Below are positions 58,111 through 64,000 of a stretch of DNA of 64,000 nt, one piece after another; within the stretch, counting starts at the first letter, position 1; each line of letters begins with the position of its first letter. The stretch is from Saccharothrix algeriensis. GTDB taxonomy: Bacteria; Actinomycetota; Actinomycetes; Mycobacteriales; Pseudonocardiaceae. Where the stretch lies: positions 4,560,001 through 4,624,000 of the forward strand of contig NZ_JAFBCL010000001.1 of assembly GCF_016907655.1 (NCBI RefSeq). Direction: 5' to 3'. The notes beneath the pieces are model-generated. The model worked only from the letters and a program-made list of their open reading frames with translations. It was not told where the DNA came from and made no database searches. The translations under genes and the position numbers were made by a program.

Positions 58111-59013
58111 GTGGTAGACGTCGCACCTTCCCGCGGTTCGTCCGACGAGGAGCCCGAGCGCGCCTCGGACGAGGAGAAGATCGAGCAGTTCCGCGAGCGG
58201 TCGAAGAAGAAGCGGAAGGGGTCGTTCTGGCGGGAGCTGCCGATCCTGGTCGTGGTGGCGGTCGGGCTGGCGTTCCTGATCCAGACGTTCCTGGCGCGCG
58301 TCTACATGATCCCCTCGGAGTCGATGGAGCAGACGCTGCACGGCTGCGCGTCGCCCTGCTTCGGCGACCGGGTGCTGGTGGACAAGCTCACCTACGACTT
58401 CACCGACCCCTCGCCGGGTGACGTGGTGGTGTTCCACGGCCCGGACAGCTGGATCAACAACGACTTCGCGCCGGCCGACCCGCCCAACCCGGTGGTGGGG
58501 TTCTTCCAGGGGCTGGGCTCGCTGATCGGCATCCCGACCGCGAACGAGGAGGACTTCGTCAAGCGGATCATCGCGGTCGGCGGGCAGACCGTGAAGTGCT
58601 GCGACGACAGGAACCGGGTGCTGGTCGACGGCAAGCCGCTGGACGAGCCGTACGTGTACTGGGAGCCGGGGCGCGGCAGCTTCCAGGAGTCGTTCGACGA
58701 GCTGAAGATCCCCGACGGGTTCCTGTTCGTGATGGGCGACAACCGCAACGACTCGTGCGACTCGCGCTGCCAGGGCGACCGGCGGCTCGGCGGGCTGGTC
58801 CCGGTGGACAACGTGGTGGGCAAGGCGCGGGTGATCGTGCTGCCGCCGTCGCGGTGGGGCGGCGTCGGCGACCACGACCCGCAGGCGGTGGCCATCGGCG
58901 CCCCCGCGTGGCAGGACGCCGTGCCCGCCGGGGTGGGCCTCGCGGCGGCGTGGCCCGTGCTGCTGCTGGGCAGGCGGGTGAGGGCGCGGATCCGGCGATC
59001 CCGGCTGGGATAG
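58111..59013 (+). CDS. lepB: Type I signal peptidase LepB (second copy)
   Basis: A 300-residue paralogue, four bases after the first. After an acidic/basic cytoplasmic tail it has one span (LPILVVVAVGLAFLIQTFLA, about 44-63), catalytic Ser in MIPSESMEQTLHGC (about 68-81) and Lys in DFVKRIIAVGGQTVKCC (about 149-165), then MGDNRNDSCDSRC. It shares long identical blocks with copy one, including HGC-SPCFGDRVLVDKL and GKPLDEPYVYW, and adds two more cysteines near box E. A recent tandem duplication or two conserved specialised copies are both possible. Confidence 0.95.
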   Translation: MVDVAPSRGSSDEEPERASDEEKIEQFRERSKKKRKGSFWRELPILVVVAVGLAFLIQTFLARVYMIPSESMEQTLHGCASPCFGDRVLVDKLTYDFTDPSPGDVVVFHGPDSWINNDFAPADPPNPVVGFFQGLGSLIGIPTANEEDFVKRIIAVGGQTVKCCDDRNRVLVDGKPLDEPYVYWEPGRGSFQESFDELKIPDGFLFVMGDNRNDSCDSRCQGDRRLGGLVPVDNVVGKARVIVLPPSRWGGVGDHDPQAVAIGAPAWQDAVPAGVGLAAAWPVLLLGRRVRARIRRSRLG

Positions 59014-59019
59014 GGTCGG

Positions 59020-59817
59020 GTGGTGATCCGCAAGCCGCCCCGTGCCCAGGTCCGGCGGGCCGCGGGGACCTGGGCGCTCCAGGCCGCGCTGGACCGGCGC
59101 GGCCTGGGACCCGTGGCCGGGGTGGACGAGGCCGGGCGCGGAGCGTGCGCCGGGCCGCTGGTGGTCGCGTCGTGCGTGCTCAGGTCGGGTGACGCGGCCC
59201 GGTTCGAGGGGCTGACCGACTCCAAGCTGCTGACCGCCCGGGCCCGCGACCGGCTGTACGACCTGGTGCTCGACCGCGCGCTGGACCGCGCGGTGGTCGT
59301 GATCCCGGCCTGGGAGGTCGACCTGGTCGGCGTGCACGTGGCGAACGTCGAGGGGATGCGCCGGGCGGTGGCGCGGCTGTCCGCGCACCCCGGCTACGTG
59401 CTGACCGACGGCTTCCCGGTGCCGGGGCTGACCGCGCCGAACACGCCGGTGGTCAAGGGCGACCGGGTGGCCGCGTGCGTCGCGGCGGCGTCGGTGCTGG
59501 CGAAGGTCACCAGGGACCGGATCATGGCCGGGTTGCACGAGGAGCTGCCCGTCTACGGGTTCGACGTGCACAAGGGCTACAGCACGGCCGACCACACCGC
59601 CGCGCTGCTCGAGCACGGGCCGAGCGCGGAGCACCGCTGGTCGTATGCGAACGTGGCGTCCGCGGGAGCGCGGCTGGGCATGGCGCCGCCGCACCGGGTG
59701 GCGCGTGACGTGCTTTCCCCCACCGTGGTCCAGAATGGAACATCGCCGCAGACCAGCGGTGGCAGGCTCGCGACGAGGAGGGGCGCGGATTCGATGAGCA
59801 CCCGCGCGGAGGCGTAA
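59020..59817 (+). CDS. rnhB: Ribonuclease HII
   Basis: Removes ribonucleotides from DNA. VAGVDEAGRGACAGPLVVAS (about 32-51) gives the DEAGRG metal site; LTDSKLLTARARDRLYDLV (about 67-85) and KGYSTADHTAALLEHGPS (about 188-205) complete the core. The 265 residues include about 40 extra C-terminal residues that are Ser/Thr/Arg-rich. GTG at 59020 or 59023. Its TAA stop overlaps the next ATG. Confidence 0.95.
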   Translation: MVIRKPPRAQVRRAAGTWALQAALDRRGLGPVAGVDEAGRGACAGPLVVASCVLRSGDAARFEGLTDSKLLTARARDRLYDLVLDRALDRAVVVIPAWEVDLVGVHVANVEGMRRAVARLSAHPGYVLTDGFPVPGLTAPNTPVVKGDRVAACVAAASVLAKVTRDRIMAGLHEELPVYGFDVHKGYSTADHTAALLEHGPSAEHRWSYANVASAGARLGMAPPHRVARDVLSPTVVQNGTSPQTSGGRLATRRGADSMSTRAEA

Positions 59818-60140
59818 TGAGTGCAGAGGATCTCGAGAAGTACGAGACCGAGATGGAGCTGTCGCTGTACAAGGAGTACCGCGACATCGTCAGCCAGTTC
59901 TCGTTCGTCGTGGAGACCGAGCGGCGGTTCTACCTGGCCAACTCGGTGGACGTGCAGGTCCGCAACGCGGACGGCGAGGTCTACTTCGAGGTGCGGATGT
60001 CCGACGCGTGGGTCTGGGACATGTACCGGCCCGCCCGGTTCGTGAAGAACGTCCGGGTCATCACCTTCAAGGACGTCAACGTCGAGGAACTGGACAAGCC
60101 CGACCTGCGGCTGCCCGAGGACGGCCCGTTCAACTCCTGA
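59817..60140 (+). CDS. DUF2469 actinobacterial protein
   Basis: A 107-residue acidic protein: MSAEDLEKYETEMELSLYKEYRDIVSQFSFVVETERRFYLAN. This is the actinobacteria-specific DUF2469 family (Rv2901c), invariably next to rnhB. Very high conservation implies an essential or core role, not yet defined. The ATG overlaps the rnhB stop (TAATG). Confidence 0.93.
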   Translation: MSAEDLEKYETEMELSLYKEYRDIVSQFSFVVETERRFYLANSVDVQVRNADGEVYFEVRMSDAWVWDMYRPARFVKNVRVITFKDVNVEELDKPDLRLPEDGPFNS

Positions 60141-60152
60141 TCGCCACGTGAA

Positions 60153-60195
60153 CCGCGGAGGGGCTCACCCGGAAATCGGGTGAGCCCCTCCGCGG
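60153..60195. terminator. Strong hairpin terminator after the rnhB-DUF2469 operon
   Basis: Nineteen-base perfect arms (60153-60171, beginning CCGCGGAGGGGCTC, and 60177-60195) with a GAAAT loop start 12 bases after the DUF2469 stop. Confidence 0.95.
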
Positions 60196-60255
60196 CATCG
60201 CGGCAATATCACACGACTCCGACAATTCGGCCGTTCCCGGGCTCCGGGACGGGAG

Positions 60256-60282
60256 TTGTCCACAGCCCTCCGGTTGTCCACA
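60256..60282 (+). promoter_or_regulatory. Pair of DnaA boxes upstream of yraN-comM-dprA
   Basis: TTGTCCACA occurs twice in the same orientation, at 60256-60264 and 60274-60282, 18 bases from start to start. TTGTCCACA is the preferred Streptomyces DnaA box. They lie 84-110 bases before the yraN start, in the only promoter region of this operon. Confidence 0.85.
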
Positions 60283-60365
60283 GATCCCGGTCGGCGCCTG
60301 GCTCCGCTAGATCCGCTTCGGCACAGTCGAGCACGTCACGACCCCGACCGAAGCCGGAGCCACCG

Positions 60366-60722
60366 ATGCCGACCACACAGGAGCTGGGCGCCCTCGGCGA
60401 GCACGTCGCCTGCGAGTACCTGCGCCGACAGGAGCGCCTGGCGCTGCTGCACCGCAACTGGCGCTGTCCCGACGGGGAGCTGGACGTCGTCGCGACCGAC
60501 GGCGCCCGCCTGGTCGTGTGCGAGGTGAAGTGCCGCTCCGGCACGGGCCGGGGCAGTCCGCTCGACACCGTCTCGCCCGCCAAGCTGGAGCGCGTCCGGG
60601 CGCTGGCCCGGCGCTGGCGCGACCTGCACGGCCTGCACCGCCTGGCGATCCGCTGCGACCTGGTGGGCGTCCTCTGGCCGCGTTCCGGGCCCGTCCGCCT
60701 GCACCACCTGCGGGGTGCCTGA
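60366..60722 (+). CDS. yraN: YraN/UPF0102 family nuclease-like protein
   Basis: A 118-residue protein with the Holliday-junction-resolvase-like restriction-endonuclease fold motif: GELGALGEHVACEYL-type start (TTQELGALGEHVACEYLRRQ), NWRCPDGELDVVATDG (catalytic Asp) and LVVCEVKCRSG (ExK). Usually encoded next to comM. ATG at 60366; the upstream frame to 60180 is not conserved. It ends one base before comM. Confidence 0.92.
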   Translation: MPTTQELGALGEHVACEYLRRQERLALLHRNWRCPDGELDVVATDGARLVVCEVKCRSGTGRGSPLDTVSPAKLERVRALARRWRDLHGLHRLAIRCDLVGVLWPRSGPVRLHHLRGA

Positions 60723-60723
60723 C

Positions 60724-62244
60724 ATGGCGCTGGCGAGAGCGTGGTCGGTGGCGCTGTTCGGCGTGGACGGCGTGCCGGTGGAGATCGAGGCGGACGTCGG
60801 GGCGGGCGTGGTCCGCACCCAGCTGCTGGGCCTGCCGGACGCGGCGCTGCACGAGTCGAAGGACCGGGTGAAGGCGGCGGTCCGCAACAGCGACCACAGC
60901 TGGCCGACCCAGCGCGTGACCCTGGGCCTGTCCCCGGCGACCCTGCCGAAGGGCGGCTCCGGCTACGACCTGGCCCTGGCGTGCGTGGTCCTGGCCGCGG
61001 CCCAGGCGGTCCCGGCGGACCGGCTGCCGGGCACGGTCCTCATCGGCGAGCTGGCCCTGGACGGCCGGGTGCGCACCGTCCGGGGCGTGCTGCCCGCGCT
61101 GATGGCGGCCCGCCGCGCCGGCCTGGAGACGGCGATCGTGCCCACGGCGTGCCTGCCCGAAGCGGCCCTGGTCGAGGGCCTGACCCTGCGCGGCGCGTCG
61201 ACGCTGGCCGACGTGATCGCGTGGCTGAACGGCGACGACGACACCCTGGCGAAACCGGGCGGCCAGCGGCCCAGGCCCGCGCTGTCCCGGCCGGGCCCCG
61301 ACCTGTCCGACGTGGTGGGCCAGCCCGAGGCGCGGTGGGCGCTGGAGGTGGCGGCGGCGGGCGGCCACCACATCCTGCTCACCGGCCCGCCCGGCTCCGG
61401 CAAGACGATGCTGGCCGAGCGCCTGGTGAGCCTGCTGCCGCCGCTGTCGGCGGACGAGGCGATCGGCGTGACGGCGATCCACTCGGTCGCGGGCCTGCTC
61501 ACCCCGGAGACCCCGCTGGTGGACACCCCGCCGTTCGTCTCCCTGCACCCGTCCACGTCCACGGCGGCGCTGGTGGGCGGCGGGACGGGCCTGGCGAAGC
61601 CGGGGGCGGTGAGCCAGGCCCACCGCGGCGTCCTGTTCATCGACGAAGCCTGCGAGTTCGGCGCCAGGAACCTCGACTCGCTGCGCACCTGCCTGGAGGA
61701 GGGCGAGGTCCGCATCGCCCGCCGCGACGGCATCGCGCGGTACCCGGCCCGCTTCCAGCTGGTCCTGGCGACGAACCCGTGCCCCTGCGCGCCGCCGAAG
61801 GACCTCGACTGCATCTGCGTGCCGACGGCGAAGCGCCGCTACCAGGCCAAGCTCTCCGGCCCGCTGCTGGACCGGGTGGACCTGAGGGTGACCATGCGCC
61901 CGCTGACGGCGATGATGGCCGCCGAGGTGGCCGACCCGGAGCCGACGGCGGTGGTGCGCACCAGGGTCCTCAAGGCGCGGACGCGGGCCCGCGACCGCTG
62001 GGCGGCCCACGGCTGGCGGACGAACGCGGAGGTCCCCGGTCCGGCCCTGCGGCGGGAGTTCCGCCTGCCGAGGCAGGCGACGACCCTGCTCGACCGAGCC
62101 CTGGCCCTGGGCGCCCTGACCGGCCGAGGAGCCGACCGGTGCCTGCGGGTCGCGTGGACGCTGGCCGACCTGGCGGAGACGCCGCAGCCGACGGCGGACC
62201 ACGTGGCGGCGGCCCTCGAATTCCGGGAGCGGAGAAGGCCGTGA
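60724..62244 (+). CDS. comM: ComM-like AAA+ (Mg-chelatase family) helicase
   Basis: A 506-residue ring helicase implicated in branch migration during natural transformation. It has the N-terminal LonC-like fold (about 1-170; GLSPATLPKGGSGYDLALA), Walker A LTGPPGSGKTMLAERL (about 213-228), Walker B RGVLFIDEACEFG (about 301-313), sensor LATNPCPCAPPKDLDCIC and the C-terminal Mg_chelatase_C domain. Normal length. GTGA overlap with the next ORF. Confidence 0.95.
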   Translation: MALARAWSVALFGVDGVPVEIEADVGAGVVRTQLLGLPDAALHESKDRVKAAVRNSDHSWPTQRVTLGLSPATLPKGGSGYDLALACVVLAAAQAVPADRLPGTVLIGELALDGRVRTVRGVLPALMAARRAGLETAIVPTACLPEAALVEGLTLRGASTLADVIAWLNGDDDTLAKPGGQRPRPALSRPGPDLSDVVGQPEARWALEVAAAGGHHILLTGPPGSGKTMLAERLVSLLPPLSADEAIGVTAIHSVAGLLTPETPLVDTPPFVSLHPSTSTAALVGGGTGLAKPGAVSQAHRGVLFIDEACEFGARNLDSLRTCLEEGEVRIARRDGIARYPARFQLVLATNPCPCAPPKDLDCICVPTAKRRYQAKLSGPLLDRVDLRVTMRPLTAMMAAEVADPEPTAVVRTRVLKARTRARDRWAAHGWRTNAEVPGPALRREFRLPRQATTLLDRALALGALTGRGADRCLRVAWTLADLAETPQPTADHVAAALEFRERRRP

Positions 62245-62987
62245 CCACCGACCCCGCCCTGTGCGGCACCAACCTCCCGGGCACCGGCCCCAGCGTCCAC
62301 GGTCCAGGCGGCACCGGCCCCCGTGTCCACGATCCCTACGGCATCGGCCCCAGCAGCACCGCCTTCCCCAGTGCAGATTCCCCCGGCACCAGCCTTTTCG
62401 GCACTGACGCCGGAGGCGTCGGCCCCTTCGGCACTGATCCCCTCGACACCGATCCGTTCAGCAACGGCCTCTTCGGCACAAGCCCTCTCATCGCCGGCCC
62501 CTTCGACACCACCTCTTCCGGGGCGGCGCACCCCGATGCCGAACTGTCGGGCAGCAGGTCTGCCGGCGGCGTCTTCGCGGGCGGCAGGCCCTCGTGCACC
62601 GAACCTTCGGGCAGCGCGCTCCTCGACGCCGACCGGGCGAGCAGCACCCGCTCCGCCGTCACCCCCTCGGTCCGGAGGCCCTTCGACGGCACGCCCTCCA
62701 CCGCCAAGCCTTCGGACAACCACCCATCAGACCCCCGGCTGACCCGCTTGCCCATCCCCCAACCCCCGATGCCGGCCCCCGTCCCGCTGCCCTTGCGCCA
62801 CGGTCCGTACGCCGGCCGCCCCAGGCTGCGCCGCCTGGCCGCCCCCGAGCCCGAGGCCCGCCGGTCCCTCGGCCAACCGACCAGGCGGATGTCAGCGCGG
62901 TCCATCCCCCCGTTCCCCGACGCCCCGCCGACCGCCTCGCCAACCGCCCCGCCGACCGCCCCGTCACCGATCGGAGACCCCTCATGA
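62241..62987 (+). CDS. Low-complexity Gly/Pro/Thr-rich ORF A between comM and dprA
   Basis: A 248-residue frame whose GTG overlaps the comM stop (GTGA) and whose stop overlaps the next ATG (ATGA). The first 80 residues are built of loose repeats around (F/L)GTDP and GPFDT, the rest is Pro/Ser/Arg-rich. No family is recognised and no membrane span is visible. Third-base GC is moderate. The two overlaps favour a translated gene; a chance open frame in GC-rich DNA is the alternative. Confidence 0.4.
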   Translation: MTTDPALCGTNLPGTGPSVHGPGGTGPRVHDPYGIGPSSTAFPSADSPGTSLFGTDAGGVGPFGTDPLDTDPFSNGLFGTSPLIAGPFDTTSSGAAHPDAELSGSRSAGGVFAGGRPSCTEPSGSALLDADRASSTRSAVTPSVRRPFDGTPSTAKPSDNHPSDPRLTRLPIPQPPMPAPVPLPLRHGPYAGRPRLRRLAAPEPEARRSLGQPTRRMSARSIPPFPDAPPTASPTAPPTAPSPIGDPS

Positions 62988-63883
62988 CCGCCTCGACCCC
63001 GCCGCCCTCTCCTCTCGCACCGCCGCACCTCCCGTCACCGCACCTCTCACCGCCCCAGCCCACAGCTCCCCGACAAGCCGCACCCCACCACCCCGGCCCG
63101 GCGGCGACCCCGCTCGAACCGCACCCCGGCTCGCCCACGCCCCCCGACCCCGCTCCGCCTCATCACTGGCCCACCTCCGCGAACCGCCCACCCGATCCAC
63201 CCCCGCCCCCTGCCCTCCCACCACCCATAGGGGGCGGGCCGACCGAAACCCGCAACGAAGCGGCCCCCACCCAGGCGTCCGTCGCCACCCCACCCGCCAA
63301 CCAGGCGCCGCCCGTTCACCCCGCGCCGCCCGCAAGCGCACCATCCCCCGGCACCCCGACCACATCACCGGCTGCGGGTTCGCCCGGGTGTTCGGCCGGG
63401 CAGTCAGCCGGTCGCACCGAGCTCTCCTCGGGCCCGGGAGTCCGACGCGAGGGCGCTGCCGTCAAGGTCTGCGGCGAGTGGTGCAAGGCCCACCGGGCCT
63501 GCGACGGCGCGACAGGGTGCTGCTGTGGTGTGCGGAACGGCAGCGTTCCGCAGCGGTCCGCTCCCTCGGGCGCCGACGCCCGGCACCGGTGCGGTTCCCC
63601 GTCCCCCCACGGTGGTCCGCAACCGCCCGGCGGTGTGCGCGGAGCACGCGCCTGCGCGGCCGTCGGTCGCGGAGCGGGGTGCGGAGCGGGGTGCGGTCGG
63701 CGGTGTCGGAGGCCCCAGTCCTGGCTGGGCGCCGTCGTGAGCGTCTGGTTGCTGCGGCCGAAACCCGGCTGCGGGCAGCGGGTCGCCGCCTGTCGCGGTT
63801 CGGTGCGGGGCTGTTCGCGATCCGGTCGGGTGTGCTGGGCGGCGTGTGCTGGGCGGTGTCCGTCGGCGGCGTGCCGTGGGTGA
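62984..63883 (+). CDS. Pro-rich then Cys-rich ORF B between comM and dprA
   Basis: A 299-residue frame. Residues about 1-150 are Pro/Ala/Ser-rich; residues about 153-299 are unusual in Cys (about 20) and Arg. GGAG stands seven bases before the ATG, and the stop overlaps the dprA start by eight bases. Other plus frames over 63.52-63.87 kb also read smoothly, for example an open frame containing LVAAAETRLRAAGRRLSRF, so the true frame is uncertain. No known family. Confidence 0.3.
   Translation: MTASTPPPSPLAPPHLPSPHLSPPQPTAPRQAAPHHPGPAATPLEPHPGSPTPPDPAPPHHWPTSANRPPDPPPPPALPPPIGGGPTETRNEAAPTQASVATPPANQAPPVHPAPPASAPSPGTPTTSPAAGSPGCSAGQSAGRTELSSGPGVRREGAAVKVCGEWCKAHRACDGATGCCCGVRNGSVPQRSAPSGADARHRCGSPSPHGGPQPPGGVRGARACAAVGRGAGCGAGCGRRCRRPQSWLGAVVSVWLLRPKPGCGQRVAACRGSVRGCSRSGRVCWAACAGRCPSAACRG
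63532..63551. repeat. Short inverted repeat upstream of dprA
   Basis: GCGGAACG-GCAG-CGTTCCGC forms a hairpin with eight-base perfect arms, about 325 bases before dprA. Its role is unknown. Confidence 0.5.
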
Positions 63884-64000
63884 CGACGCCGTCCGACTGG
63901 CGCGCGCCTACCTCTCCCGCGTCGCGGAACCGCCCGCGGCGGCGTTGGCCGCTCTCGTCGCCGAGGTCGGGCCGGTGCGCGCGGCGCGCCTGGTGCGGCA
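63876..64000 (+). CDS. dprA: DNA-processing protein DprA (5' end only)
   Basis: The frame from the GTG at 63876 reads MGDDAVRLARAYLSRVAEPP followed by AAALAALVAEVGPVRAARLVR and runs off the window. This is the N-terminal SAM-like region of actinobacterial DprA (VRLARAYLLRVAEPP type). DprA loads RecA on incoming single strands. It is the usual gene after comM, here displaced by 1.6 kb. Only about 41 residues can be seen. Confidence 0.85.
   Translation, partial: MGDDAVRLARAYLSRVAEPPAAALAALVAEVGPVRAARLVR

Noticed and set aside
63600..64000. Open frame containing LVAAAETRLRAAGRRLSRF overlapping the dprA start
   Set aside because: It reads well for about 60 codons but then competes with the certain dprA frame, and no start could be fixed. 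Mentioned under ORF B only.

Overview
The window is core chromosome of a high-GC filamentous actinomycete, most likely a member of the Pseudonocardiaceae (Saccharothrix/Actinosynnema/Lentzea type; this is an inference from protein similarity recalled from memory, not from a search). Supporting signs are GC-rich third codon positions, many GTG starts, actinobacteria-specific proteins (SepIVA, DUF2469, DUF3515, LppX/LprG lipoprotein, AAC(2')-I), and gene order that follows the thiL-ung-recG-pyc-rsmD-coaD and sepIVA-rnc-mutM-smc-ftsY-amt-glnK-glnD-ffh-rpsP-trmD-rplS-lepB-rnhB-comM-dprA backbone known from Mycobacterium.

Layout. 1-3.6 kb: DUF3515 and a stand-alone Lrp/AsnC ligand-binding protein on the minus strand, then thiL, a GNAT, a gamma-carbonic anhydrase and ung on the plus strand, ending in a 14-bp repeat array and a palindromic terminator shared with convergent rpmB. 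4.2-8.6 kb: a DAK2-domain protein and recG, which is interrupted inside its Walker A motif by a class-3 mini-intein. 8.7-12.4 kb: a membrane protein, an LppX/LprG-type lipoprotein and a repeat-tailed DivIVA-like coiled-coil protein. 12.4-13.1 kb: a LexA (SOS) box inside a minus-strand promoter facing an unknown small ORF. 13.1-19.7 kb: pyc, an MBL-fold hydrolase, a decayed short-chain dehydrogenase, rsmD and coaD. 19.7-24.2 kb: a repeat-rich intergenic stretch, then sepIVA, yceD, rpmF, rnc, a small unknown gene and mutM.

24.2-29.6 kb is the most accessory-looking part: a MarR regulator with a palindromic operator candidate, an orphan KdpE-type regulator, an NDH-2-like flavoprotein, an aminoglycoside 2'-N-acetyltransferase homologue, and three minus-strand Thr-rich cell-surface proteins, one with a CAP domain. 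29.7-43.1 kb: smc, an acyltransferase pair, a double GNAT, a Na+/solute symporter coupled to anmK, ftsY, and the divergent pair iclR/aceB. 43.3-49.2 kb: a secreted S33 peptidase, a strong terminator and the nitrogen operon amt-glnK-glnD with a GlnR-like element upstream. 49.5-54.6 kb: a P-loop protein, ffh, an amidohydrolase, a CPBP protease and pxpA. 54.7-60.1 kb: translation and export genes (rpsP, khpA, rimM, trmD, rplS, two tandem lepB, rnhB, DUF2469), closed by a strong terminator. 60.2-64 kb: two DnaA boxes, yraN, comM, two low-complexity ORFs joined by start/stop overlaps, and the first 125 bases of dprA.

The genes work mainly in DNA repair and recombination (ung, recG, mutM, smc, comM, dprA), protein targeting (ftsY, ffh, lepB), ribosome building (rpmB, rpmF, rpsP, rimM, trmD, rplS, rnc, rsmD), polar growth (sepIVA, the DivIVA-like protein) and nitrogen and carbon control. 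No complete mobile element, CRISPR array, tRNA or rRNA was recognised. The points most worth a second look are the RecG intein, the SOS promoter at 12.86 kb, the DnaA boxes in front of the competence-type operon, the two extra ORFs between comM and dprA, and the AAC(2') homologue.
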